Source: an uncultured Muribaculaceae bacterium (GTDB lineage Bacteria > Bacteroidota > Bacteroidia > Bacteroidales > Muribaculaceae). Taken from it: DNA of 42,536 bases. A program made the translations under genes and the position numbers. Shown here piece by piece: positions 34,302 through 42,477 of this stretch; positions within the stretch are counted from its first letter, which is position 1, and each line of letters starts with the position of its first letter. The stretch covers positions 1 to 42,536 of the forward strand of contig CALHWU010000085.1 of assembly GCA_938039795.1 (NCBI GenBank), read 5' to 3'. The notes under the pieces are model-generated. The model had not been told where the DNA came from. It saw nothing but the letters and a program-made list of their open reading frames with translations, and searched no databases.

Positions 34302-35300
34302 ATGAGACGGATCATCATAGTCATAGCTTGTGTGGTCATGCTGGCGGGGCTGACATATGCTCTGCTGTGTACGCTTTCCTCGCAGAATGACATGAAAGCT
34401 TCGCGGCCCGACGGTCTGATAGGAGTATTGCCGCTCGTTGATCAGAAAGTGAAGGTGGAGCCGGTGCCCGGTCTGATATTCAAGTTTGACACCGGTAGTG
34501 ATATATCCACCATAACGGATTCGGATCTTCAGCTGCTTCGGGATATGGGCATGAGTGTGGAGAAGAAGATTTATCCTGTAGCGGGCCGTGACGGAAACGG
34601 CAGGACGAGGATATGTCTGACCCGTTATACTGTCAGCCTGCCTCTTTATGATTACCGTTTCCTTACCGACAGCGTCAGCGGAAAGGTAAGGGCTGTCGCC
34701 GACAAGGCGTCGCTCAATGTGCTTGAAGGGGTGGATTTCGCTCCGTCGCAGACCGGCTATTCGGTGCTTGGCGTGGATTTTATTGAGAAATTCAAGGTCG
34801 CATACGATTATATGAATGGAGCTGTAAGGCTGTATTTCGCGCTTCCCCAGGGGTATGAGGCATTCAATAAGATTTATTATTCACGTGCGGCAACCGATGG
34901 TCTTTGGCTTGGCAAACGATACTATATGGATATGCGGGTCGACGGTGAGATGCGAGGTTTTTTCTGTGATACAGGTATACGCGAGGCCATGGTGAAGATG
35001 TCTACCTCCACAATGTCGAAGGACACCCAAGGGATTCTCAACGACACTGTCGTGACAATGGTTTCGGAATATCCGGCGCTGAAAAACGACTCCGAATGGA
35101 TGGAAATAGGTTCGCGCGGCGGAAATGTCAAGGTTTATTATTATGACAACCGCGAGGAACCGTTTGCCTTCAATCCCCTGAATCTTTTCAGGCAGGACTG
35201 CATGATAGATTTTGCGGCCGGCGAAGTATATCTCCGCAGATATTTTGACGTTCCCGATCAGGATCCGCCGCTCGCATCGTCGGTAGAGATCGCCGACTGA
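34302..35300 (+). CDS. Membrane-anchored aspartic-protease-like protein with two DTG motifs
   Basis: A 332-residue protein with an N-terminal hydrophobic segment (about 4-25) and an extracytoplasmic body. Two Asp-Thr-Gly motifs are visible: FKFDTGSDIST (DTGS 63-66) and GFFCDTGIREAM (DTG 223-225). The spacing of 160 residues and the block YSVLGVDFIEKFKVAYDYMN (153-172), typical of the C-terminal part of retropepsin-like domains, suggest a two-lobed aspartic protease arrangement in one chain, rather than a dimer of one-lobe subunits. The second motif lacks the usual following Ser/Thr. Activity, substrate and whether both lobes are catalytic are unknown. A weaker reading is a single retropepsin-like domain with a chance DTG. 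No operon partner. Confidence 0.65.
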   Translation: MRRIIIVIACVVMLAGLTYALLCTLSSQNDMKASRPDGLIGVLPLVDQKVKVEPVPGLIFKFDTGSDISTITDSDLQLLRDMGMSVEKKIYPVAGRDGNGRTRICLTRYTVSLPLYDYRFLTDSVSGKVRAVADKASLNVLEGVDFAPSQTGYSVLGVDFIEKFKVAYDYMNGAVRLYFALPQGYEAFNKIYYSRAATDGLWLGKRYYMDMRVDGEMRGFFCDTGIREAMVKMSTSTMSKDTQGILNDTVVTMVSEYPALKNDSEWMEIGSRGGNVKVYYYDNREEPFAFNPLNLFRQDCMIDFAAGEVYLRRYFDVPDQDPPLASSVEIAD

Positions 35301-35323
35301 GCAGTCTGGCGGGCTGGCAACGC

Positions 35324-36106
35324 TCAGCGCTGATGCAATATCTGTGTGAGGTTGTGTTCGAGATCGGCCGACGACAGGCGTGTGGTGAGGCGTCCGCGAT
35401 GCGCTATTGATATGCCTCCGGTCTCCTCGCTGACCACTATCGCTATCGCGTCGGTGGCTTGGGATATGCCGAGAGCCGAGCGGTGGCGCAGTCCCAGGGC
35501 ACGCGGTACGTTGCGGTCATGCGATACAGGCAGTATGCATCCTGCCGATTTCAGCCGGTCGTCGGCTACGATCAGCGCCCCGTCGTGGAGCGGAGAATTC
35601 TTGAAAAAGATGTTTTCTATAAGTCGGGAGTTGGGGAGGGCGTCGATGATATCGCCCGAACGTTCATAGTTTTCAAGCGGCACGTTCTGCTGTATCACAA
35701 TCAGCGCTCCTGTCTTTGATTTCGCCATATTCATGCAGGCGTAGACGATCGGTATGATCAACCGTCGCCCGCGTTCGTCGGCGTCTTCGCCTGGTGTGCG
35801 GTGATGAAAAAGCTTTCGGAGAAAACGCCATCTTTTGTGATCGCCCAGTTCCACAAGAAACCGCTTGATCTGATCCTGAAAGAGGATGACTATCACAAGG
35901 AGGCCTATCGACATGAATTTGTCGAGTATGGTGCCTATGAGCTTCATCTCGAGGATCTGTGACGCCACGACCCACACCACTATGAAAGCAAGCAGGCCGT
36001 AGAAGATATTGATGGTGCCCGACTCGCGCATGATCCTGTAGATATAGAACAGGAGCAGGGCTGCGAGGGCTATGTCGAGTACGTCGCGGATGGTAAATGG
36101 ATCCAT
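35324..36106 (-). CDS. cdaA: Diadenylate cyclase CdaA
   Basis: A 260-residue membrane enzyme that condenses two ATP into cyclic di-AMP, a second messenger for potassium and osmotic control. Three membrane helices occupy about 8-26, 33-51 and 57-77, followed by the DAC (DisA_N) domain. The catalytic motifs are intact: DGA at 175-177 (LHDGALIV) and RHRSA at 207-211 (LGLRHRSALG). Length and topology match CdaA-type enzymes. It is the last gene of the minus-strand run; a promoter box overlaps the end of folP just upstream. The KtrA-type RCK protein 13 kb away is a plausible c-di-AMP target. Confidence 0.95.
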   Translation of the reverse strand: MDPFTIRDVLDIALAALLLFYIYRIMRESGTINIFYGLLAFIVVWVVASQILEMKLIGTILDKFMSIGLLVIVILFQDQIKRFLVELGDHKRWRFLRKLFHHRTPGEDADERGRRLIIPIVYACMNMAKSKTGALIVIQQNVPLENYERSGDIIDALPNSRLIENIFFKNSPLHDGALIVADDRLKSAGCILPVSHDRNVPRALGLRHRSALGISQATDAIAIVVSEETGGISIAHRGRLTTRLSSADLEHNLTQILHQR

Positions 36107-36145
36107 GGACAGTCAGAATAAGGAGTTGTGAATGATTCTCGACGG

Positions 36146-36178
36146 CAAAGTTACGAATTTTTAAGCAACTCAAGCAAT
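36146..36178 (-). promoter_or_regulatory. cdaA promoter overlapping the folP stop codon
   Basis: On the minus strand TAACTTTG (36146-36153) begins with the very TAA (36151-36153) that ends folP. A TTG at 36176-36178 or 36171-36173 could be the -33 element. It lies 40 nt before the cdaA ATG. Confidence 0.55.
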
Positions 36179-37011
36179 CTGATGCTCTGCGATGCTTCCT
36201 TCGGATCATGGACGCGAATTATCGAGGCTCCTCCCATAAGCGCGATGGTGTCGGCCGTGACGGTGGCGGCGAGTGCGTCTTCGGGCGCGATGCCGAGTGC
36301 TTTAGTGAGCATGGATTTGCGGGAGAGGCCGATGAGTATCGGGCGCCCGAGAGCTTCGGCTATCAGAGGAATATGGCGTAGGACGCGGTAATTCTGTTCA
36401 AGGGTTTTCGCGAAGCCGAGTCCAGGATCGGCTATAACGTCGGCTATGCCAAGCAGCGAGCAGCGTTCTATTACGTCCGACAGACGGCTTATTATCTCGC
36501 CTGTCGGGTCATCGTCGGGATATCGGGTGAGAGTCTGCATGGTGGCCGGGGTGCCGCGCATATGCATGGCGATGTAGGGCACCCCCAGACGCGCCACTGT
36601 CGGAAGCATCCCGGGATCTTCGCCGCCGGTGATGTCGTTGACTATGTCGGCTCCTCCGTCCTCTACGGCTATCCTTGCCGCCTCCGCACGAAAAGTGTCG
36701 ACCGACAGGGGTATGTCGGGGGCTACGCTTCTGACAGCTCTGCAGGCTGTCAGAAGTCGCTCTGTCTCCTCCTCTTCGGTGACTTCCGCGGCTCCCGGGC
36801 GCGATGAATAGGCTCCCACGTCGATCATGTCGGCTCCGTCGGCAATGAGCCGTGCGGCACGTTCTGCTATGGCTTCGGCTCCTTCGGCACGCGATGCCGC
36901 ATAAAAGGAGTCGGGGGTTGCGTTAAGTATTGCCATTACCTGCGGACGTCCGATTTCCAGCAGGCGTCGGGGCAGGCGGAGAGAGAAAGGAATGAACTGC
37001 GTTGTAGTCAT
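36151..37011 (-). CDS. folP: Dihydropteroate synthase
   Basis: A 286-residue TIM-barrel enzyme that joins para-aminobenzoate to the pterin diphosphate in folate synthesis. Signature blocks: MAILNATPDSFYAASR (pterin loop 1), GADMIDVGAYSSRPGA (loop 2), SVDTFRAEAARIAVEDGGADIVNDITGG, MHMRGTPATMQ, DPGLGFAKTLEQN and PILIGLSRKSML. All are present and in order; length is normal. It lies 20 nt downstream of a Na+-symporter gene and 44 nt upstream of cdaA on the same strand. The folP-cdaA pairing recurs in Bacteroidetes. The target of sulfonamides; nothing odd in the active-site blocks. Confidence 0.96.
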   Translation of the reverse strand: MTTTQFIPFSLRLPRRLLEIGRPQVMAILNATPDSFYAASRAEGAEAIAERAARLIADGADMIDVGAYSSRPGAAEVTEEEETERLLTACRAVRSVAPDIPLSVDTFRAEAARIAVEDGGADIVNDITGGEDPGMLPTVARLGVPYIAMHMRGTPATMQTLTRYPDDDPTGEIISRLSDVIERCSLLGIADVIADPGLGFAKTLEQNYRVLRHIPLIAEALGRPILIGLSRKSMLTKALGIAPEDALAATVTADTIALMGGASIIRVHDPKEASQSIRLLELLKNS

Positions 37012-37030
37012 GTCGAAGGCTTGATTGAGC

Positions 37031-38389
37031 TTATATTATTCCAATGGATCGCAGGAATACGAGTATTATGCCCGCCGGAGCCACATAGCGCAGCAGCAGG
37101 CTGAGGGTCACCATAGTCATGCGGCGCGTCGGCGACAGTTGCTCTCTGATGACGCGTCGTGGCATCACCCATCCGGTGAACAGGGCGATTATGAGTCCTC
37201 CCACCGGCAGGAGAATGTTTGACGACAGATAGTCGAATGCGTCGAATATGCTGAGCGAGAATATTTTTACTCCGCTGAGCGGGCCGAAACTCAGCGCGCA
37301 CAGGGTGCCGAATACGAGTGCTATCGCAGCGTTGGTCATTGTGGCGGCTCTCCGGCTCATGCCGCGCTCCTCGATAAAGAAAGCTATTGCTGTCTCCGAC
37401 ATGGATATCGTGGAGGTGAGTGAGGCCAGTATCAGGAGGAAGAAAAACAGTGCCGACCACAGCGGTCCGAGCGGCAGCGAATGGAATATCGACGGAAGTA
37501 CTTCGAATATCAGGGTGGGACCGGCTGCCGGAGATACGGAGAATGTGAATACAGCCGGGAAAATGATGATGCCGGAGAGGATGGCCACAACCGTGTCGAG
37601 AGAGGCTGTGGTGGCCGCGCTGCGGAGCAGTGGAGTGCTTTGTGAAAAATATGATCCGTAGGTGGCCATGCATCCGAGTCCGAGCGAGAGTGAGAAGAAT
37701 GCCTGTCCCATAGCGCCGAGAGCTACGGACGGAGTGATCTGTGAGAAGTCGGGGTTGAATAGGAAGCTGAGGCCCTGCGAGGCCTCTGGAAATGTCAGTG
37801 ATCTGATGCAGAATATTATAAGCAGTATGAAAAGCGTGGGCATAAGCAGATTGGAGATCTTTTCAATGCCCTTGTTTACACCGCGCACGACTATGAAAAA
37901 GTTCATGGCCAGAAACAGCACGGTCCAGACCACCGGGCGCACTCCGTCAGAAGCCAGACTGAGGAATCGGCCATGGTATTGCTCGCTGTCGAGGCTGGAG
38001 AGTGATCCCGTGATCGACTGTACGAAATATTCGAGGGTCCATCCTGCCACCACCGAGTAGAAGCTGAGAATGGTCATCGATGCCACGATGCCTATATATC
38101 CTGCAAGAAACCATGGTTTGCCGGGAGCGAGCGCACGGTATGCTCCGAATATGTTTGAGCGGGTGGAGCGTCCCATTATGAATTCGGCCGTCAGCACCGG
38201 CACTCCGATGATTAGTATGAATGCGATATAGAGTATCATGAAAGCTCCTCCGCCGTGAGTGCCGGCCTCATAAGGGAAGCGCCATATGTTTCCAAGCCCC
38301 ACAGCTGAACCTACTGTGGTGGCTATGACTGCGAAACGAGTAGCAAACTGGCTTCTTGAAGAGAGGGGGGATTTGTCGTGTTGGGTCAT
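37031..38389 (-). CDS. Sodium-dependent neurotransmitter-symporter-family transporter (SNF)
   Basis: A 452-residue LeuT-fold transporter that couples solute uptake to Na+. The Na+/substrate region in helix 1 reads TTVGSAVGLGNIWRFPYEAG; helix 3 and helix 6 blocks (GWTLEYFVQS, AFFSLSLGLGCMATYGSYF) are typical. About 11-12 helices are visible and the C-terminus is short, ending RSIGII. Amino acids are likely substrates but the specific one cannot be read. It overlaps the small protein gene upstream by 4 nt (ATGA) and is paralogous to the second SNF gene at 38735-40096. Confidence 0.92.
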   Translation of the reverse strand: MTQHDKSPLSSRSQFATRFAVIATTVGSAVGLGNIWRFPYEAGTHGGGAFMILYIAFILIIGVPVLTAEFIMGRSTRSNIFGAYRALAPGKPWFLAGYIGIVASMTILSFYSVVAGWTLEYFVQSITGSLSSLDSEQYHGRFLSLASDGVRPVVWTVLFLAMNFFIVVRGVNKGIEKISNLLMPTLFILLIIFCIRSLTFPEASQGLSFLFNPDFSQITPSVALGAMGQAFFSLSLGLGCMATYGSYFSQSTPLLRSAATTASLDTVVAILSGIIIFPAVFTFSVSPAAGPTLIFEVLPSIFHSLPLGPLWSALFFFLLILASLTSTISMSETAIAFFIEERGMSRRAATMTNAAIALVFGTLCALSFGPLSGVKIFSLSIFDAFDYLSSNILLPVGGLIIALFTGWVMPRRVIREQLSPTRRMTMVTLSLLLRYVAPAGIILVFLRSIGII

Positions 38390-38727
38390 CTGTGATGATT
38401 GGTAGAGTTGGACGGGTGATCCGGAGGATCGATTACTGATTCGTCGCGATGGCTTCTCTCGCGCCCGTCGGGCGTTCTGGGTCTGCCGTTTTTTATTGCT
38501 TTTTTCCGTTTTTCCCCTTTTCCTGTATCATGCCGGGCCGTGTCGGGGGCAGAGGTTTGGATATTGGCGGAGTTGTCGGTCGCGGTTGGTGCTGCGACAG
38601 TGATGGGTGCTGTGTCAGTCCTTCCGCAATTTCTCACAATGGCTACGGCGCAGATGCCTGCTGCAAGCAGCGCGAGCAGCAACATCAGCCCGCGGCGTTC
38701 GGTCGATGTGAATTTCCCGTCAGGCAT
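38386..38727 (-). CDS. Small single-pass membrane protein with basic, disordered tail
   Basis: I do not recognise a family. The 113-residue product has one membrane helix (about 14-33, LMLLLALLAAGICAVAIVRN) and a polar tail rich in Thr, Pro, Lys, Arg and His (KGEKRKKAIKNGRPRTPDGR). The first half of the tail resembles the linker of some Bacteroidales envelope proteins. It is tightly placed between two SNF transporter genes: 7 nt after the upstream one and overlapping the start of the downstream one by 4 nt. It is therefore expressed with them and might be an accessory or regulatory subunit; that is inference. A real gene is likely because of both tight junctions. Confidence 0.6.
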   Translation of the reverse strand: MPDGKFTSTERRGLMLLLALLAAGICAVAIVRNCGRTDTAPITVAAPTATDNSANIQTSAPDTARHDTGKGEKRKKAIKNGRPRTPDGRERSHRDESVIDPPDHPSNSTNHHR

Positions 38728-38734
38728 CAGGCAT

Positions 38735-40096
38735 TCATATAATGCTCGAAAGCAGTATTGACAGTATCAGCAGCGGAGCCACGTAGCGCAATATCGCCGT
38801 AATGATGTTGATCATATGTGACGATATCTTGCCATAGTTGGTCAGCTGGTCGCGGAGCAGTCGGCGTGGAGCGAACCATCCCATGTAGATGCACAGGAGC
38901 ATGGAGCCGGCAGGCAGCAGCAGATTGGTGGCGAAGAAGTCGAGGAAATCGAATATGTTGCGGCCGAAGATTGTTATATCGGAGAGCGGGCCCTGCGACA
39001 GAGAGCAGAGCGAGCTGAACAGGAACAGAGGCAGCAATGTCAGAAGGCATGCCTTGATCCGTTTTATTCTGAAGCGGTCGGAGAGGAAGGCAATGGTCAC
39101 TTCGGCGATGGATATGGTCGATGTCAGGGCTGCTACAGTCAGAAGCAGAAAGAAAATCGACGACCACACCTGAGTGGCAGGCATGTGGGCGAACACTTCA
39201 GGCAGAGTGACGAAGACGAGTGTGACTCCCGCCAGACTTTCGCCCTGCAGTCCGAATGTGGTGACCGAAGGGAAAATGATCAGGCCCATCAGGAACGCTA
39301 CAAGCAGATCGAGCAAACTGACGGTCACCGCAGTGCGGCAGAGCCGGGTGTGCTTCGGGAAATATGAGGCGTAGGTGATGAGTATGCCCATACCGAGCGA
39401 GAGCGAGAAAAACGCCTGGCCGAGCGCACTAAGCGCCACTTCCGTGGTGATTTTCGAGAAATCCGGGCGCAGGAAGAATGTCAGTCCGGATTCGAGCCCC
39501 GGAAGGGTCATGGCTACTCCTACCAGTATGATGAGCAGCACAAACAGCAGAGGCATCAGTATGTTTGACAGCCGCTCTATCCCTTTCTGGACTCCGAGAG
39601 CCAGCACAGCGAGATTGATGATGATCATCAGATAGGTGTTGGTCAATGGATTCCATCCGTCGGCTATGAATTCCTTCATGCGCGATGTGAAATGGAGTGA
39701 AGAGTCCGACGCCGATGCAAGGCCGTCGTAGAGATGGCCGCTTATCGACTGGAGCAGGTATTCGAGCGTCCATCCGGCCACGACCATGTAGAACATGAGT
39801 ATGAGATAGCTCGCCAGAATGCCGAGTCCTCCCACCAGCCACCATGGGCGACGCGCTCCGATATTCTTGAACGCTCCCACGGCGTCGCTTCCTCCGGCAC
39901 GGCCGAGCGCGAATTCGGCTGTCATCACCGGCACTCCGAGCAGAAACACGCAGGCGATATAAATTATTAGGAAGGCTGCGCCGCCGTTGGCCTGCGTTTC
40001 TGCCGGAAACCGCCAGACGTTTCCCAGCCCGACGGCTGAACCGACCGTGGCGGCTACCAGTCCGATTTTAGATGCGAATTTAGGCTTTTCTGACAT
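38735..40096 (-). CDS. Sodium-dependent SNF-family transporter, second paralogue
   Basis: A 453-residue LeuT-fold symporter with the same layout as its neighbour: helix 1 reads ATVGSAVGLGNVWRFPAETQ, with AFFSLSLGMGILITYASYF, GWTLEYLLQSISGHL and a short C-terminus (LLSSII). Helix 1 differs from the neighbour in the ending (FPAETQ instead of FPYEAG), which lines the substrate site, so the two may have different substrates. Start MSEKPKFASKIG at 40096 is chosen because it follows a TATCTTTG box; a longer reading to 40243 would run through that box. It is the first gene of the run to cdaA. Confidence 0.92.
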   Translation of the reverse strand: MSEKPKFASKIGLVAATVGSAVGLGNVWRFPAETQANGGAAFLIIYIACVFLLGVPVMTAEFALGRAGGSDAVGAFKNIGARRPWWLVGGLGILASYLILMFYMVVAGWTLEYLLQSISGHLYDGLASASDSSLHFTSRMKEFIADGWNPLTNTYLMIIINLAVLALGVQKGIERLSNILMPLLFVLLIILVGVAMTLPGLESGLTFFLRPDFSKITTEVALSALGQAFFSLSLGMGILITYASYFPKHTRLCRTAVTVSLLDLLVAFLMGLIIFPSVTTFGLQGESLAGVTLVFVTLPEVFAHMPATQVWSSIFFLLLTVAALTSTISIAEVTIAFLSDRFRIKRIKACLLTLLPLFLFSSLCSLSQGPLSDITIFGRNIFDFLDFFATNLLLPAGSMLLCIYMGWFAPRRLLRDQLTNYGKISSHMINIITAILRYVAPLLILSILLSSII

Positions 40097-40125
40097 TGCA
40101 ATACTGACGATGTGTAAATATCCGG

Positions 40126-40133
40126 CAAAGATA
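40126..40133 (-). promoter_or_regulatory. -7 box (TATCTTTG) of the symporter-folP-cdaA run
   Basis: On the minus strand TATCTTTG fits TAnnTTTG and lies 29 nt upstream of the SNF start at 40096. No clear -33 element was seen. Confidence 0.6.
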
Positions 40134-40265
40134 CGTAAAAATCTGTAAGTTCCCGGATCCCGGCGTCCCCTTTTTTGCAACCTTTGTCGGGGCTTTTTGT
40201 TAATTGAGATAAATCGTAGGGAGAATTTTGAGGGGCGGGGCAACGGAATTGAGCGGGAGTTGTTG

Positions 40266-40273
40266 TAACTTTG
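40266..40273 (+). promoter_or_regulatory. -7 box (TAACTTTG) immediately before the VanZ-like gene
   Basis: The box ends only 5 nt before the ATG at 40279. If used, transcription would begin at or near that ATG. No good -33 element is seen at the right spacing. Confidence 0.55.
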
Positions 40274-40278
40274 CAGTC

Positions 40279-40698
40279 ATGATTTTCTGGAAAAACATAT
40301 TGAGGCTACTGATGAGTGTGCCACCGGTAGTGCTGTCGGCGCTGGCTGTTGCCGGCATGCTGTGGCTTACGCTTGCGCCTGATCCGCTGCCGGATGAAAC
40401 GCCCGTGCTGTTTCCGGGAGCCGATAAGATCGCCCACTTTCTCATGTTCGGCGTGATAGCCGCCCTGCTGGCGCTCGATTTCTACAGGTTGAAGGGATCG
40501 CGACGCGCGTGGCTCACAGGTGCGTTCGTGTCCGGACTGCTCGGCGGAGTGATCGAGATAGTGCAGGACGCTATGGGTGCGGGGCGCTCGGCCGACTGGG
40601 CCGACTGGGCGGCCGATGTGGCCGGAGCCATAGTCGGAGCGCTGATAATGAAATATATGGCAGGCCGATGGCCCGATTTGATACGAAAAAACAACTGA
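40279..40698 (+). CDS. VanZ-like family membrane protein
   Basis: A 139-residue protein with four predicted membrane helices (about 12-32, 50-66, 76-98, 108-128) and the VanZ-like pattern: TLAPDPLP after helix 1, then PGADKIAHFLMFGVIA and a polar GVIEIVQDAMGAGRSADWAD stretch between helices 3 and 4. The conserved KIAHF and E-Q-D residues are intact. VanZ proteins give low-level glycopeptide resistance in enterococci, but family members elsewhere are of unknown function. An alternative start is the ATG at 40312 (MSVPPVVLS). It is followed 2 nt later by znuA, so the three genes to 42289 form one operon. Confidence 0.85.
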   Translation: MIFWKNILRLLMSVPPVVLSALAVAGMLWLTLAPDPLPDETPVLFPGADKIAHFLMFGVIAALLALDFYRLKGSRRAWLTGAFVSGLLGGVIEIVQDAMGAGRSADWADWAADVAGAIVGALIMKYMAGRWPDLIRKNN

Positions 40699-40700
40699 TA

Positions 40701-41597
40701 ATGACCGATATAGTCAGATATATCCTTTTGCTTCTGGCAGCGGCCGCGGTAGCTGCCGTGGCCGGATGCAGCGCTAAGAAGAGTGCCCGACCGATCGTGA
40801 CGGTGAGCATCGATCCTCAGAAATGGCTGCTCGACAGCATTGTCGGCGACCGGGCTGAGGTGAAATCGCTATTGCCCGGCGATGCCAATCCTGAAAATTT
40901 TGATCCCCCCCTGGCGACGTTGCGCGACGCTTCGCGAAGTCTGCTATACATGAAAATGGGGCATCTCCCCTGGGAGGATGCCCTCGGAGAGCGGCTTCTG
41001 GAGGGCAACAGGACGATGAAAATTGTAGATACGTCTGAAGGCATCGACCTTATAACAGATGGGGGACACGCACACCTCCACAACGATGCTGACGGAGATC
41101 ATCACGACCATTCGGGAGCCGACCCGCATACCTGGACGTCGGTGCGCAACGCGCGCGTGATCGCTTCCAATATGGTCAATGCTCTCGTTGAGGCCGACCC
41201 GGTGAATGCCGACTATTACCGTCGCCGTCATGCCGATCTCGACCGCAATCTCGCCCGGCTCGACAGCGCTATGTCGGCCCGTCTGGCGCCCTTGTGCGGA
41301 CAGCAGTTTCTTGTCTGGCACCCCTCTTTGAGTTATTTTGCACGTGACTACGGCCTGATCCAGATAGCTCTCAGCAGCGGAGGGAAAGAGCTGTCGCTCC
41401 CCGGACTGATGGAACGTATAGCCGCCGTGCCCGACAGTGCCGGTCAGCTCGTCATGTTCATACAGCCGCAGATGGACGAGTCGGGACGATCCGATGCGAT
41501 AGCCCGCGCTACCGGTGCGCGTAAAGCTGTGTTCAATCCTATGGCAGCTGACTGGGACCGGACCATGGTGCAACTCGTAGACGAACTGACACGATGA
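40701..41597 (+). CDS. znuA: Zinc/manganese ABC transporter substrate-binding lipoprotein (ZnuA type)
   Basis: A 298-residue cluster A-I metal-binding protein with a lipobox (VAGC, lipidated C23). The His-rich, acidic loop HAHLHNDADGDHHDHSGADPH at 123-143 is the feature of zinc-specific ZnuA. Metal-site candidates: H88 in MGHLPWE, His in VWHPSLSYFARDYG and the carboxylate region GGKELSLPG. The usual first ligand (PHxYEP) is replaced here by NPENFDPP, so Glu65 stands where His is canonical. It starts 2 nt after the VanZ-like stop and overlaps the ATPase gene by 4 nt. The permease gene of the set is missing in the window. Confidence 0.88.
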   Translation: MTDIVRYILLLLAAAAVAAVAGCSAKKSARPIVTVSIDPQKWLLDSIVGDRAEVKSLLPGDANPENFDPPLATLRDASRSLLYMKMGHLPWEDALGERLLEGNRTMKIVDTSEGIDLITDGGHAHLHNDADGDHHDHSGADPHTWTSVRNARVIASNMVNALVEADPVNADYYRRRHADLDRNLARLDSAMSARLAPLCGQQFLVWHPSLSYFARDYGLIQIALSSGGKELSLPGLMERIAAVPDSAGQLVMFIQPQMDESGRSDAIARATGARKAVFNPMAADWDRTMVQLVDELTR

Positions 41598-42289
41598 ATC
41601 ATCAACAACATAAACTGATTACTCTTCGGGACGTCGGATTGCGTCACGGCGTCCGCCAGGTGCTGTCGGGAGTGGATCTCGACATATGCCGGGGCGACTT
41701 CATGGCTATAACGGGGCCAAACGGCGGGGGCAAGACGAGTCTGCTTCGCATTATCCTCGGACTGCTGAAGCCTACAGTCGGGAGGGTCGACTATATCGAC
41801 GCCGACGGATCCCGGATCCGACGTATGGATGTCGGTTATCTTCCGCAGAAAAATGCGATTGACTCCCATTTCCCGCTGACGGTGTCGGAAGTGGTGGCTT
41901 CAGGATTGCTCGGACGCCGTGGTCTCAGCCGCGAGGAGATATCCGACCGTACCGCCGCGACGCTTCGCACCATAGAGATGGAGCAGTATGCATCGCAGTC
42001 AATCGGACGCCTCTCCGGCGGACAGGTGCAGCGTTCGCTCCTTGGACGCGCGCTGATATCCGGAGCGCCGTTGCTGATACTCGACGAACCGCTCAGTTAC
42101 GTCGACAAGCATTTCGAGCACCGTATCTATGATATTCTGCGCGAGCAAAAGGCTTCAGGCACTACTGTCGTTCTCGTAAGCCATGAGATGACCGCCATCG
42201 CGGAGATGGCTACGCGTCATATTATCGTCGATGGCACGGTGCACGCATGTCATTCCGACAACCACCGTGTGGTGTGCGATTGCGGCTGA
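41594..42289 (+). CDS. znuC: Metal ABC transporter ATP-binding protein (ZnuC type)
   Basis: A 231-residue ABC ATPase that would power import of the metal delivered by the adjacent lipoprotein. Walker A GPNGGGKT 41-48, Q-loop Gln85 (VGYLPQKNAID), signature LSGGQ 140-144, Walker B LILDEP 161-166 and the switch His in VVLVSHEM. The segment SHFPLTVSEVV is typical of metal-type ATPases. The C-terminus is short and rich in Cys/His (VHACHSDNHRVVCDCG), which could bind metal; this is inference. It overlaps znuA by 4 nt. It is the last gene of the operon, and no permease follows before the tRNA. Confidence 0.93.
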   Translation: MNHQQHKLITLRDVGLRHGVRQVLSGVDLDICRGDFMAITGPNGGGKTSLLRIILGLLKPTVGRVDYIDADGSRIRRMDVGYLPQKNAIDSHFPLTVSEVVASGLLGRRGLSREEISDRTAATLRTIEMEQYASQSIGRLSGGQVQRSLLGRALISGAPLLILDEPLSYVDKHFEHRIYDILREQKASGTTVVLVSHEMTAIAEMATRHIIVDGTVHACHSDNHRVVCDCG

Positions 42290-42304
42290 TGCCGCCAGTG
42301 GAGC

Positions 42305-42337
42305 AAATTGATCCGCTGCAGTCATGCAATTTTTTTT
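42305..42337 (+). terminator. Weak terminator after znuC
   Basis: A 6-bp stem (AAATTG 42305-42310 with CAATTT 42327-42332) runs into an eight-base U tract. The stem is short and AT-rich, so confidence is low. Confidence 0.4.
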
Positions 42338-42414
42338 GTTGCGCTAATTGGTCTGTAGATCAGAGATGTCGCATAGGATGATGAAAAAAGGTGACAAAAA
42401 ATTGTCGTGAAAAT

Positions 42415-42445
42415 TTTGGTGGTTCGGAAATAATGCCTACCTTTG
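42415..42445 (+). promoter_or_regulatory. Promoter of tRNA-Gly
   Basis: TTTG (42415-42418), a 19-nt spacer and TACCTTTG (42438-42445) match the consensus. The tRNA 5' end is 32 nt further on. Confidence 0.8.
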
Positions 42446-42477
42446 CATCGCAATCGGGAAAACGGTTGCACCGACTT

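Noticed and set aside
40900..41110. Zur or Fur operator near the zinc genes
   Set aside because: No convincing palindrome was seen upstream of the VanZ-like gene or between the genes.
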